A stretch of DNA of 64,000 bases from Powellomyces hirtus (GCA_025526995.1 JAHLKG010000001.1:1426001-1490000); one strand, 5' to 3'. Positions 10,514-24,153 are shown, counted from the stretch's first letter. The notes: a model not told the origin generated them from the letters alone. Translations and numbers: made by a program.

Positions 10514-12003
10514 ATGACCGTTAGAACAGCGTTCCGTGGTTGCGTTCCTGTCAGGAAGCTTCTCAGTCAGCGGGCCTTTGCATCAGCTGCTTCGTCCCAG
10601 CCGCTGCAGAGGACCGCCCTGTACGATCTCCACGTGAAGAATGGCGGGAAAATGGTGGAGTTTGCCGGATGGGACATGCCAGTGCAATACTCTGGCCTGG
10701 GTGTGCTGGCATCGCACATGTGGACTAGAGAGAAGGCGTCCTTGTTTGACGTCTCACACATGCTCCAGACCCGGTTCGTAACGTCTCTCCTGGACCTCTG
10801 AAATTGATTCTGTCGCTCATTCCCGCTTTTGTATACGTTGCGACGCAACATATAGCTGGGTTGGTAAAGACCGCACCAAGTTCATAGAGTCTTTGGTTGT
10901 TGCAGATGTGCAGGCTTTGCCCGTGGGCTCCTCCACGCTGTCGCTGTTTACGAACGAGAATGGCGGCATTATCGATGATACGGTCATTAACAAGCAAGAC
11001 GACAAGGGCCTTTATGTAGTTTCGAACGCTGGATGCGCCGAGAAGGATCTTGCCCACATTCGCTCCCACTTGCAGACGTTTCAAAACAAGGGTGGAGATG
11101 TGGACGTGCAAATTTTGGATGATGTGTCGCTCGTAGCACTTCAAGGACCTTCGGCCGCTAAGGTCGTGTCTGGTCTCGCGGGAATTGATTTGCAAGACTT
11201 TGGTTTCATGACCGCCAGGCACATGAACATCAGGGGAATCGATGTATACATTTCTCGCTGCGGGTACACTGGAGAGGATGGATTTGAGGTCAGCGGAGGA
11301 TCAAGCAAAATCTGCGGTGCCACATTGTGATTGACTCACCCTTGGAACATTGGATGTAGATCTCGGTGCCTCACAAGGATGTCGTAAAGCTCACCGAGCT
11401 TTTCCTCGATCATCCCGATGTGGAGTTGGCTGGTCTCGGCGCGCGTGACAGTTTGCGATTGGAGGCTGGCCTTTGCCTCTACGGTCATGATCTGGACGAC
11501 ACCGTCACCCCAGTGGAAGGCGGCTTGACGTGGACCATCGGCAAGCGACGTCGCGAAGAAGGCGGATTCCTGGGTGCGGAGAAGATCATTCCGCAGATCG
11601 GAAAGGCCGTTCCAAGACGAAGAGTGGGACTCGTTGTCGAGGGCGCTCCGGCTCGCGAGGGAGCCGAGATCTTGAATGCCGATGGAGAGACAATTGGTAA
11701 GATCATGATGGCGTAAGCAATGATTAGGACGGTATCTAATTGTTCTTGTCGCCATTGTAGGTAAAGTTACCAGTGGCTGCCCCTCCCCAGTGCTGAAAAA
11801 GAACATCGCTATGGGATTGGTGAAGAACGGGTTCCACAAGCAAGGCACGGAGCTGCAGGTCAAAGTCCGCAATCGCTTGCAGAAGGCAAAGATTACCAAG
11901 ATGCCATTCGTTGCACAACAGTATGTACACACTACGATTGTTACGTACAATGTCAATACTAATTACCAACATCTCTATCTTCAACAGATACTATCGTGGA
12001 TAG
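10514..12003 (+). CDS. GCV1: Aminomethyltransferase, glycine cleavage T protein
   Basis: Mitochondrial, folate-dependent T subunit of the glycine cleavage system, which releases ammonia from the aminomethylated H protein and yields 5,10-methylene-THF. The ATG at 10514 starts an Arg-rich presequence ([20 protein letters not shown]). Then come [20 protein letters not shown] and [10 protein letters not shown]. An intron of about 75-110 nt leads to [20 protein letters not shown] and [12 protein letters not shown] (folate-site region). Further exons hold [52 protein letters not shown] and [18 protein letters not shown]. The last intron (about 11922-11987) splits the C-terminus so that VAQQYYRG ends at TAG 12001-12003. 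Domain content is complete. It starts 171 bp after the TMEM70-like gene, on the same strand. Confidence 0.93.
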
Positions 12004-12072
12004 GTAGCAAACTTTGTATAGACTCTAAATCTAGCATATACAGAATGGGTAGGCAATCATACGATAAAAAGG

Positions 12073-14238
12073 TTATTCTGGGAAGAAGACAATGGCCTTC
12101 TCGTACAAGTGGATGTCCACTCGATCAGCCAACAGTAGTATTGGTCTCGTTTTCTGGTATGCGTAAATGAGCCAGTAAAACGTGCCTCCACCAAGCTCGC
12201 CGTAAGCGCCTCCACGACCTTGTCGTGCTGCCTGCCGAAGAACAGGGAGCGCCTCCTGTAGTAAATCAATGTCTGGATCTAGCCGGCGCCCAATACCCTC
12301 CAGAAGCACAATCGAGATCCCGACATTCGCAAAATCGCCCTCAATCTTGATGTGGTGCGTACGGACCATGTTGAATACTTTGGCCAAAATGTCTCCAACC
12401 TTGATGCTTCCCAGTTTGAGAGTGTTGTGCTTGACTTCTTCCAAAAAGTCATGCATGGTCGCGACGAATCCCTCCTTATCAATGACTGTATGGGGCGTTC
12501 GTGATCTTTCCATCATCAGTTTAGCAACACGCCTGCCGTCAAATTCAGCAACGGCGCGGAAGAGGTCCAGAAAGTTGCGGAGGTTTTCATCTGACAGCGT
12601 GGATACCAAGCCCGCGTCGAGAAAGATAAGACGAGGCGCGTATCCTTGTTCACGAAGTTTGATCATGGCGTCATGCCACTCTGCTGGCGGGAGAGCGGCC
12701 AGGCGAGCTAGCTCAGCAGGGTCGAGATCTTCGCCTTGTTCCATAGATGAAGATTTGACCAGCTTTGACCATGGACGCTGAGCAGTAGATCGGCGGAAGG
12801 ACACAAAGATGTTGCCGGGATGCAGATCAGCATGCACAAAGTTGTCCATCACAAGCATACGCAAGAATGAGTCCAGCCCAATTTTGCCGAGCTCGCGATC
12901 AAAGGGTGTATCTCCATGGTCCAGGAACTTTCTGATGGGGATTGCATTCTGATACTCTTCAATCAGAACGGTTTTTCTTGCTAGAGGCATGAAGGGCGTG
13001 GGGAACCCAACATTATGCCGATCCTTGAAATTTTCTGAGAATCGGTCAAGGTTCTGCGCCTCGCATCGGAGATCTAGCTGTTCACGCATCATATGGCCAA
13101 ACATGGCGACCTCGTCAGGGAAGGAAAGCCATTCGGCGTCAGGGAGGAAGTGGATGAGGGAGGCAACGGCGTTCATAATAGTGAGATCGGCATTTATGAG
13201 GCTTTCCACTCCGGGATGTAGCACTTTGACGGCGCATTGGAGAGTTGAGGCATGTGAGAGAATCGGTGCTGATGGTCGCAATTTCGCCTTGTATACCTGG
13301 AATAGACGGTATTGGAAAAGACGCGTCGAGTGCGGACGTTCGGCGGTGCCTTACCTGTGCAATCGCTCCAACACCAATGGGCGTTTCTCCAAATTCTTCA
13401 AACATGTCTTCGATGTCAACACCATACTCCTTTTTGATGATTCGGCGCGTTGCTGCCAACGAGTGAGGGGACACGTGTGATTGAAGCTTGGCCAGGATTG
13501 AACACACATAAGGGGGGAAGAGATCGGTGCGAGAGCTGGCCCACTGTCCGAGCTAGTAGGAGGAATGTGCGCGACGATGAGCTTCCGCGGACATACTGGA
13601 GAACCGGACTGAGGACTGACCTTGGTGAATGTAGGTCCGCTGACTTCAAAACTCCACACCAAATACTCGACCCACCACAATCGTGGAGTTTGATTCGATT
13701 TGAATGACTTTCGTTCCAGCAAAAACCATATTGGAAACGCAAGAATGACTGGCCCGAACAGGACAGCGAGTTGCAGGAAACGGAAGGAGACACGAATTGC
13801 CCGGAGCACCGACGACGCAAAGTTGATAATGACAGTGAAAACCCCGTTAGTTTGACGTGTTGAACTCATCAAGACGACAGTGCTGATGACGGGTTGAGGA
13901 TTTGGCTTTGGCGGAGCGCTTGCTAGTGGAACGGTTGACGAAAGTGGGGAGGGAACATGAAGGGCCGGTGCGCTGCCGAGCAATATCCAGCCAGGGGCAG
14001 ACTTCCAGTAGCTATGGCGTGGAGGCGCTTTTCCAAAACCGGACCACCATCCATGGAACCATCTGTGACCTCCCCCTCTATGTTGCTCTCTATTGCTGCC
14101 ACCAAAGTGTGGCCGTTTCGGACCGGTGGTTGCAAAGCGCATGGGGGTTCCATTGCGAAAGGCGGCCTGGACACTAAAGGTGGCAAAAGAGACGCCTCTG
14201 CCTGTGGATTGGCGGTGCAGTGAGCACAGGAGGTGCAT
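12073..14238 (-). CDS. ADCK2: ADCK2-like atypical protein kinase (ABC1/COQ8 family), mitochondrial
   Basis: UbiB/ABC1 family kinase-like protein. The ATG at 14236-14238 gives MHLLCSLHRQ and an Arg-rich presequence. A hydrophobic segment (FLQLAVLFGPVILAFPIWFL) precedes the family motif: SGPTFTK joins over an intron (about 13551-13623) to LGQWASSRTDLFPP, the KxGQ-type signature. The next exon gives LAATRRIIKKEYGVDIEDMF and ETPIGVGAIAQV. After an intron near 13290-13352 comes QCAVKVLHPGVESL with the ATP-site lysine. The catalytic loop is NFVHADLHPGNIFV and the metal-binding motif is IFLDAGLV. The SGPTFTK-LGQWAS phrasing and the insert after GNIFVSF fit ADCK2 better than COQ8. ADCK2 is linked to coenzyme Q and lipid metabolism in mitochondria. 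It is convergent with GCV1 (70 bp between stops). Confidence 0.82.
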
Positions 14239-14632
14239 TCTCCGGTGAGCGGTCTGTTACAAAGTGGTGTGGAATGCGCGAGAGAGTTGACGAAAGTGTG
14301 CGCGGGCAAAAGGTGTGAACGTTTGACGTCACGCATTGACGGGTTCATCGGAAGTCGGAGGTTCGCCCAGTGCTACCTATATCAAGGATGCACCATGAAA
14401 GTGATTTATGATGCGACCTGATGACTAAGCACTCACTTCAACTCCTCTCGTGCAGACCTTCCCAGTTATTATACGGGTTCTCACATCTCATTCCCACCCA
14501 TCCCACACTGTTCGATATTTTCAACGCAACCCTTGCAAATGTTCATGATTTGACCGTCTAGTTGCCTCATTATTCTCTCTTGACACGTTGATCTTTGTCA
14601 GTTCTACCGTGTCGTCACCGCCCACTTGCAGC
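14239..14632. promoter_or_regulatory. Shared promoter between ADCK2-like and PIN-like genes
   Basis: 394 bp between two divergent start codons. No convincing coding frame or RNA gene was seen. A pyrimidine-rich stretch lies close to the transporter start on the plus strand (about 14560-14630). No exact TATA box was seen. Confidence 0.4.
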
Positions 14633-16488
14633 ATGCACAGTCTCGCAGTCTCGTCGCCTTTGGCTTTAGTGGTGGTAAGTGCATCAATGTAGCTCAGCAC
14701 CATGCCATGAAAACATGCTTATCAGAGGAAACCAGGCTGCGCTTCAATCTCTGCTATCTGTTGCGTTCGTGGTCGCAGCAGGATGGATTTACGCTTCCAA
14801 GGAAGGAAGGTTTTCGCTGTCATTCCAAGTATGTACCCAATGAATCAATGCAAATGTCTCTTTCCCCTCTTCTCCGTCGTCAAACGTGTTCATTCAGTCC
14901 CTCATCCATACCTCTCTTCTTTGTTTTGTGTTCCAGCGTGACCTTGCTCGCATGGTTGTTCAGCTGCTGGCCCCGTGTCTGCTGCTGGTCTCTATCAGCC
15001 ATTCAGTCAGCTTGGAAGAGTTTTATCTGTGGTGGCCAATTCCAGGTATTTACTGTTGCGGTGTGGGGTTGTCTCCATAGAAGATGTCTGACTTTGTTAA
15101 AGTTCTTTTCTGTCTATACACCGCCCTCGCCTATTTCGGCTCATTATTCGTGTCTGCTGTCTTCCGAATTCCGCGATCGCGGTCCCGATTCATTTCATCT
15201 GTGTCAATGATGGGAAACACCAACAGTTTGCCGGTACGGTGCAGCTGTACACAAGATTCGATTCCGTACTGATAACGCACTCTTCTAAATGCTGTAGGTT
15301 GCATTGATGTACAGTCTTGCTCGAGATGCCGGGGCGCGCCTCGTTTTGCAACCAGAGTCAGAGAAAGACGCCGACCATGTCGCTCGTCGTGGAATAGCCT
15401 TCGTCCTCTTCTTCAGTTTATTTTCAAACATTTTGAGGTGGACCATATGCTACCAATTGATGGCCAAAGTCCCCGAAGATATTTTGCCACCTCCGGCGAT
15501 CAGTTATGGGACAGCCGCTGAACGGCACGGGGTTGACATGCTGGAGGAAAATATAACAGCACCTCCAGAGCAGGACATGTTCCCGGGAGACGCACTTTGC
15601 GCCGATATTCCCGATAAAGATCGGACCACTTATGCAAAGCGATGCCGTCGACGGTCAAGGCTGTTTTCGGGTCCCGACGATGTCCAGAATACGTTCACTG
15701 ATTCGGACGCCACTGGAACACCTACGGAGCAGAGTCCACTGATACTGCCACCAGAAGCATCCAGACAGTCACCGATAATGGAACCCAGCGTCGCCGAGCG
15801 CGATACCTCATCCTTGGCGCATGTCCCTCGTCCAAATTCAAGATGGAGGAATTACCGCAACACTGTGATAGATCTACTCAATGCACCCTTGTATGCAGCA
15901 ATACTTGGCCTCGTGATTGGTCTAATTCCGCCCGTCAAGAACCTCTTTTTCAGTACGAAGGCGGGTCATGCGCCACTTCTTGGGGAGGTGGTCACGGATC
16001 CATTGTACAGCCTCGGGGAAGCCTCTGTACCAATCATTCTTTTGACGCTTGGCGGACAGTTGGGAAGCATGAGGAAGCATGAAGAGGGAAGACATGTGGT
16101 CACCAGCGAGCCACTGGACGTCACCTTGGTAATATTTCTCAGAATGATTCTTACGCCAGCAGTAGCTCTGCCATTCTTGTGGGCCATGTCTGGATATGTT
16201 CCGTTGGTCGCGGACAGGACCTTTGCTATGGGTACGTACATGAACTATCACCCTGCTCTGTCCTTACAGCATTTTGATTTTCGCACCGACTTTTTCCTCT
16301 GCGACAAAGCGATGCTAATACTTAGTGCACAACCCCCGGCGCTGAATGTGATGAACATGTCGCAAGCGCAGAGAAACCACGAAACCATCACAGCTCGACT
16401 GCTCTTCTGGAGCTATTTGGCCAGCTTCCCAATCTTAACAACTTGGGTTGTCGTGGATTTGCTGGCACTTGAGCAATTTTGGCCGTAG
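14633..16488 (+). CDS. PIN-like / ECM3-family membrane transporter (auxin efflux carrier superfamily)
   Basis: Multi-pass membrane protein of the Mem_trans (PIN/PILS, yeast ECM3) family. The short first exon MHSLAVSSPLALVV starts at 14633 and is followed by an intron with donor GTAAGT. Exon 2 is a TM helix (LQSLLSVAFVVAAGWIYA). Exon 3 is VVQLLAPCLLLVSISHSVSL. Exon 4 contains VKVLFCLYTALAYFGSLFV and the family signature GNTNSLPV, which continues after an intron as ALMYSL. A long hydrophilic central loop with acidic and Ser/Thr-rich sequence follows, then the C-terminal TM bundle (LNAPLYAAILGLVIGLIPPV, SVPIILLTLGGQLG, FLRMILTPAVALPFLW, PPALNVMNMSQ, ILTTWVVVDLLAL). An intron probably lies within about 16232-16325, where the frame happens to stay open. 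The substrate is unknown; ER location is inferred from relatives. Confidence 0.8.
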
Positions 16489-16834
16489 TCACTCCACCTC
16501 GTCCTTTCTCCCCGCATTGCAAGTCGTTTAAATCTCTGAAAGCGCTCATCTCTTGTGCGGCCCCTCTATCTGAACACACTTGTTCGTGGCATTTGCGCAT
16601 ACCAGGATTCTCCTCCCCTCGATAAATTGGGCTGCCCTAACCCGGCAACTCCACCCTGCCCTACGACCAGATGATTATATAGGCGTCCGGGTCTATCAAT
16701 AGTCATACCGTATTTGTTTGATATAGTACCGCCCCAACAAGAGAGATTCACTCTGATTTCTCCACGTGGTATATGCGTGATGATTGAGACTCAGATGTGA
16801 ATTAAAGCTATGATATATATATATATATATGAAG
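16489..16834. other. Convergent intergenic region with (AT)n microsatellite
   Basis: 346 bp between the stop codons of the PIN-like gene and the ANKRD13-like gene. No gene was seen. A perfect AT dinucleotide run of nine units lies at about 16813-16830, immediately beyond the ANKRD13-like stop codon. Confidence 0.6.
16813..16830. repeat. (AT)9 microsatellite
   Basis: A perfect AT dinucleotide repeat just downstream of the ANKRD13-like stop codon, probably inside its 3' UTR. Confidence 0.9.
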
Positions 16835-18982
16835 TCAAATACTCCCGTCGCTACCATCTATTACTTCCCCCGTTCTGTATCCTTGCTTTCTCCCTGGAAT
16901 GGAAAACATGCTGTCGTCAATGGGATATGTTGTACTGATGTTCTGGAAGGTCAGTCGGGCGCTCAATGGTAGTAACCCAACGGGTATCTCGATTTGCACT
17001 TGATAGTCAAAGTTTTAGCAAAGACAACATCATACGTGGGAGGATTAACAGGAGTCAAACGTACCTGGGAATCCCGGAGGCAGTTGGGAGTTGAGGAACT
17101 CTTTGAGTGGTACGACATGCTCGCTGCCACCCATTCCGATCAGTTCCAGCAGCGGCAACACAGTTTCAAATTTGAGAGGAAACTTGTCAGAGCGTATGGA
17201 AGGGGGCGGTGTCGGGGTTGCCTGTACTATGGTCGGGAAGTAGGTATATGCCGCCGCCGCCGCCGAGTCTTTCTCTATGATGATCTCTTCTGATTCTCGC
17301 GGGGGAACGGATGAGCTGACGGGGGCGTCCTCATCATACATCCAAAGTGTTGCGGAATAGGTATGCGATTCCTTTTCCTCAATGATTGGGCGTCCAACAT
17401 GTAGGTATTCGCCCGCCAATGTGTCCAAGAAAAACTCTTCGGCCGTCACAGTTGTCGGCTCTGGTGCATCGAGCGTTGGTCGAAATCGCGCCAGTTCCCG
17501 AAACGCCTTCTTGCCCTTGTCGCGTTTTTCTTTGTTCCACTCCCCGGCGTCGTACCTCCGAATCATCTCTTCCTCGTCCACTTCTTCAACGTCGGACTCG
17601 CTTTCGCTATCCTTTTTGACATCGTTTTCGGTTACGGGTGGTGGCGGGTTGGCTTTCAGATGCTCGGTCCGCATCTTGGTGGTGCACTGTAGTGAATCGA
17701 TGGACCATACGCTTGTGTCCCACGGGCCAACGCGCTCGGTACGATCAACCTGCCGCCGCGTCAGGTGTGAGTGGTTTTTGAAGCAGTTTTTAAACCTAAC
17801 CCACAAGCAAAGAGTTTTCACCTTGAAAGTCCAGAATCCACTCTGAGTCCTCGATGCGCTGAAGGACGAAAAGTCGAAATCTGGTGGTGTCACCTGTTAT
17901 CTAGCAACGTCAGGTTGATAGGTCTAGCAGTAAACACATGTGACTCCTATACCATTTTGGTGTTGAGGCTGACAGAAATCTCTTCCTGGATTTGTTCGTC
18001 ACCAATGGTGAAGTCTCGCGGCCAAAGCTGTTGAACCAGCCTTCGCTGATGATCACAGATGACTAATCGGGATCCTGCGATCAGATAGTCAACATGCTGC
18101 TATGTTCCCGGTAAGGTGGTAAGGTGCCCAGCAGAAGAGCATACCATCCTTCTCTTCAGTGAATATCAGTGAGATGTCACCTCTGACCCACGATAGTCTT
18201 TCGAACCCCACCAGAGTCGTGTCTATCCGGATCGAATGCCCCTATAACCCGGAAAAAAAAGAGAGCGTCAGCACAGGTTCCGGATCGTATGGTAAAAGAG
18301 CAGTATACCTTGCCTTTTTAAAGACCTAAGCAATGTCGCAGAGAAAGATGATCAGGAATGGTATGTTGGCATATGCATGAGACCGTTTGATTGTACCTTG
18401 TAAGTATCCTGCGTGGACAATGTACAACTGAATGTGAGCAAGTAACGCAACCATTCTCAAGCACAGAGTTGTAACATACCGACGGGCACAGTGTACTGAC
18501 AAAGGGCACATAGGATCCAAATTGCCAACGCATTTCTAAATAGAAGTCGTTGAGGTCCTAGGCACCGAGAAAGGTCGGGCTCTGGTGAGCAAAACGTCAT
18601 TCATGGCGGGCCAACAGCCGGGCATCTTTACCTTTGACAACCCTTGCAAAACTTTTGTCCCAGTGGTCCGCAACCACAAGGCTAGTTCTTTTCTTCGTTT
18701 CCGATAGACTAACTCCATGACCTTCCGGTTTCCATAGCTCGTCGCTTCTTGGAACGCAGTCCATCCTTCCGCGTTCTTGACTAAGGTTGAAGCACCGGCG
18801 TCCAAAAGAAGACGAACGCACTCGGATCGACCCAGAGAGATAGCGAGCGTCAATGGGCTCTGTCCCCGACAAAGAGTGTTCAGATTGGCCGAAAGGATGT
18901 CGTCCCTTGTCAGGGCTGCCCCGAGTTCGTCGACCTTATTTGCATAGACAAGCCGATGCAAGTGGTATTTGTCGTCGCCCAT
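16835..18982 (-). CDS. ANKRD13-like ankyrin repeat and GPCR-chaperone domain protein
   Basis: The ATG at 18980-18982 opens MGDDKYHLHRLVYANKVDEL. Ankyrin repeats follow (RGQSPLTLAISLGRSECVRL; NAEGWTAFQEATSYGNRKVM). After introns comes the ANKRD13 core: the exon near 18480-18535 gives EMRWQFGSYVPFVSTLCPS, as in the family. Further short exons lie in 17900-18300. The exon below 17893 gives FDFSSFSASRTQSGFW and the acidic tail SESESDVEEVDEEEM, then EEFFLDTLAGEYLHVGRP. The C-terminal block LKEFLNSQLPPGFP joins over an intron (about 17005-17064) to VQIEIPVGLLPLSARLTFQN, typical of the ANKRD13 C-terminus. TGA lies at 16835-16837. Animal ANKRD13 proteins act on endosomes and bind ubiquitinated cargo; no clear UIM was recognised here. 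Exact boundaries of the small middle exons are unresolved. Confidence 0.78.
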
Positions 18983-19309
18983 CGTTTCCCACTGCCAAAC
19001 TTGAGTTATATTAGTTGGAAAAAAGAGAGAAGGATAGAAAGAAAGGTGGGGGAAGAGTGAGGCGGCGCGCGGGTTGAAGGAACATGCTTTATTTGGGATC
19101 TGCGGACGTCACCCGGACTCAGACTGTGGCTGGGGTGTGGCTGGGTGTGGCTGGGTGTGGCGAGTGTGACGCGGAGCAGTGATGATAAGAAGATCGCTAC
19201 TCTCCATTTATTTACAAAGCCAATATTGTAAAACCTCAGTGTATACACATACATACGAGTGCAGGTGCGTCTCCCGTGAGAAACTGGAAAGGCCCTCTAG
19301 ATGTGACCA
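18983..19309. promoter_or_regulatory. 5' region of the ANKRD13-like gene with a GT-rich minisatellite
   Basis: 327 bp between the ANKRD13-like start and the stop of the proline-rich membrane protein, both on the minus strand. It carries a tandem G/T-rich repeat (about 19124-19162). No gene was seen. Confidence 0.4.
19124..19162. repeat. 10-bp minisatellite (TGTGGCTGGG units)
   Basis: About four near-perfect copies of a 10-bp unit, 140-180 bp upstream of the ANKRD13-like ATG. One copy carries an extra G, as in slippage. Confidence 0.8.
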
Positions 19310-20461
19310 CTACGAGACAGCCGTTCGGCCTTGGATCGCAGCCCCGTATGGATCGACGTACATCGTGTGCGAATCATAGGCGGTACTCGGGTAGGGAAAC
19401 ATGTCTCCCGGGTAGGTTGTTGGAGGGACACTGTCCAGTGTATCGGTCCCGTTGAAAGATCCAAAAGATGGTTTAGAGTTCAGTCTTTGGAGACTTCCTT
19501 GCGGAGATGGGCTTGCATAGGTTTCATTACGTTTCCGCAATCGTCTCCTAAACTCTTGGCTCTTGCGCAGACCCACTTTGCGGAAAATGTAAATGCCCAG
19601 TGCCGCAAGGACCAGCCCGGCGCCGATAACACCAAAAGTAACCCCAAGCGTTCGGGATATGCCACCGGAAACTTTCGGCTTAGTGTCGTCTTTATCCTGT
19701 CCTGCTCGTCCAGCTGTGCTTGATGTCTCAGTCTCTGTTGGAGAGCCGGATGCGCCAGGAGGGACCGCAGCCAGAGTTGGGCGTCCAGCTTGATTGGCCA
19801 TAACGGGAGTTGGCGCTGCTTGCCGGACAGATGTAATCGTTGTTGGTGGGCCACCAGGTGGAGTGATGACAACTGGCGTAACGGGAGTGCCCGGAATGCC
19901 AGCAGTCTCGAGGATAACGGGAATGTCCGAAATGACGGGAGGGTTGGGAATGCCAGCAGTCTCGAAAATAACGGGAAGGGTGGGAAGGATGGGATTGCTG
20001 GGAAGAACGGGGATGTTGGAAGGTACTGTCGGCCCAACAGGTGGTAAAGGGATCGCAACCGGGTCGTCTTCTGCAGGTAAAGCAATAGGTGGGGAGGGAA
20101 ACACTGTTGCTGGTATCGGGATCAACGGAGTGGCTGGTGGTTCTATCACAGGCGTGGGAAGAACTCTCGAGTTTTGTGGTACCGGCGGGAAACTAGGCGG
20201 CGACTGTTGCGTTTCCAGAGGCCTGCTCGGCAAAGAAGCTGTGGCTATTGGCGTTGGGGGAGTAGCTGGTATTGCATCACTCACGACCTGCGAAGCTCTA
20301 GGTGGCGTATTAGCAGACGCATCTGGGGAAGTAGCGGCGGCGCCAATGTTGCTGATAGAGCTAGCAACGGCTATGTCTTGCTGGCGAGGGACCACAGCAG
20401 ATGTGATTTCCGTTGCTGTTACAAGAAGCAGAATACTGCACCAAAAGACGGAAGGAAGCAT
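19310..20461 (-). CDS. Proline-rich type I membrane protein
   Basis: No family was recognised. The ATG at 20459-20461 (MLPSVFWCSILLLVTATE) gives a clear signal peptide; the open frame extends upstream but without hydrophobic logic. A Pro/Ala/Thr/Ser-rich ectodomain of about 270 residues follows, with an 18-residue tandem repeat (PVIFETAGIP, then PVILETAGIP). A single TM helix is next (GVTFGVIGAGLVLAALGIYI), with a basic stop-transfer (RKVGLRKSQEFRRRLRKR). The cytoplasmic tail is about 75 residues and Ser/Tyr/Pro-rich. The design (signal peptide, O-glycosylation-prone stalk, one TM, short tail) resembles fungal cell-surface or wall-sensing proteins, but no WSC or other folded domain is visible. 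A sensor or adhesin-stalk role is only a guess. Confidence 0.72.
   Translation of the reverse strand: MLPSVFWCSILLLVTATEITSAVVPRQQDIAVASSISNIGAAATSPDASANTPPRASQVVSDAIPATPPTPIATASLPSRPLETQQSPPSFPPVPQNSRVLPTPVIEPPATPLIPIPATVFPSPPIALPAEDDPVAIPLPPVGPTVPSNIPVLPSNPILPTLPVIFETAGIPNPPVISDIPVILETAGIPGTPVTPVVITPPGGPPTTITSVRQAAPTPVMANQAGRPTLAAVPPGASGSPTETETSSTAGRAGQDKDDTKPKVSGGISRTLGVTFGVIGAGLVLAALGIYIFRKVGLRKSQEFRRRLRKRNETYASPSPQGSLQRLNSKPSFGSFNGTDTLDSVPPTTYPGDMFPYPSTAYDSHTMYVDPYGAAIQGRTAVS
19893..19979. repeat. 54-bp internal tandem repeat in the proline-rich protein gene
   Basis: Two copies of a segment starting GGAATGCCAGCAGTCTCGA lie at 19893 and 19947, so the period is 54 bp (18 codons). They differ at only a few bases and keep the reading frame. 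Confidence 0.8.
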
Positions 20462-20599
20462 TTGTTGCCCCTGTGCTCGCGAGGATACTGATGTGATGTG
20501 ATGCTGATGTGGAAGACTGCCTTGTATTGAGAACCAGGAGATGGGAAGAAACTTGCGTAGTTCCGTCCTGACATGCACAGACGAAGTAGTGTCAGAGGT

Positions 20600-20625
20600 G
20601 GGGCGGGCGGGCGGGGGTTGGGGGG
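20600..20625 (+). other. G-quadruplex motif
   Basis: Plus-strand run of the form G4-C-G3-C-G3-C-G5-TT-G6. This satisfies the G3+N1-7 rule four times over with single-base loops. It lies about 140 bp upstream of the start of the minus-strand proline-rich membrane protein, on the template strand of its 5' region. Confidence 0.75.
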
Positions 20626-21270
20626 AAGGAAGAGTAAGATATGGGCGGAAAAAGAGGAATGACGTGGATTCATTCGATAAGTAATAAATAGCAAGTGCAA
20701 GCAAGCAAGGCCGTCCCATCCGCCACCAAAGAAAGAGAGACGTGCTTGTGCCTCATCCATCCATCCATCAGCCAATAAACAGGGCAAACTGCATGCTTAC
20801 GTGCCCAATAAAAAACAGATGCGCTCAGCATCATGTATTGAGACTCGCATCGCATCGCATTGCGGGGGAATCCAGGAGGGAGGGTTGACAATTTGACAAA
20901 GGGGATGGCTCGTTGACCAAAATTGGCGCATATTGGATGGAGACGGAGCCGCTTGTTTGCTTTAGTTTGCTCATTTGTTTGTTGTTACATTCCAAATTAA
21001 AGACACCCGCGGCAAACTGTATCCCATCTAATAAATTCCCCTGACGTATGCACTCAGATAGCGTAAGTAAATAATTGCTGAAGATTCAGGGACGAGAAAA
21101 AAGGGGCTTTGCTCTCATTTCGCGTGTTTCCCCTGCGGCCTGCTCCCCTTTATTCCGCTAGCCTTATTGGAGTGACACAAGACAAAAGCCTGCATCATTC
21201 AGTCACTTTGCACGCTCTCAAATTCGGTTCCCTTTGACAATATCATGCACTCCCTGTCCTGTCTCTGCGA

Positions 21271-21498
21271 ATGGGCAATGGGAACGCGTGTTCATTGCGC
21301 AGCAGGGAAAGGATACCGGATTCACGGTTCGCGGTCGCGGCTTGCTGGAACTCGGAAGAAGCTGCAAGCTCCGACTCTCCGGGAGCGCCGTCTCAACCTA
21401 ACTATCTATCTATTGCTCCGAAGCGATCTATTTTTAGAGGTGCATTCGCCCCACGGCACAAGCCTCAAGGCAGATGTTGTCCTTTACAAACAGTTTAG
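21271..21498 (+). other. Upstream ORF or alternative first exon of the MARK-type kinase
   Basis: An ATG frame of 75 codons upstream of the kinase start, opening MGNGNACSLRSRER. Gly2 with Ala6 and Cys7 resembles an N-myristoylation plus palmitoylation signal. A second overlapping ORF starts at 21245 in another frame. Both begin well before the kinase ATG at 21576, so they are either regulatory uORFs or part of an alternative 5' exon (a possible donor GTGCAT follows the codons SIFRG). It is not shown to be coding. Confidence 0.3.
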
Positions 21499-21575
21499 CG
21501 ACTCATCCCGTCACAAACCGAAGGCGAAAAATGTTGCCGGTCGACTAGCAGTGGCACAAAAAAGGGAACATACTC

Positions 21576-24153
<2,578 letters not shown>

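Larger units (their letters stand above)
20462..21575. promoter_or_regulatory. Divergent intergenic region: proline-rich membrane protein and MARK-type kinase
   Basis: 1.1 kb between two divergent starts. It contains a G-quadruplex-like run at 20600-20625, short CATC repeats near 20754-20769 and A/T-rich parts near 20990-21110. Upstream ORFs of the kinase lie from 21245. No other gene was recognised. Confidence 0.45.

Noticed and set aside
12073..14238. COQ8 assignment for the ABC1-family kinase
   Set aside because: The SGPTFTK-LGQWAS phrasing and the insertion after the HADLHPGN loop match ADCK2 better.
19794..20501. A long plus-strand frame of 235 codons across the proline-rich gene
   Set aside because: It is a Gly-rich antisense shadow of the Pro-rich minus-strand gene, with no domain and no signal.
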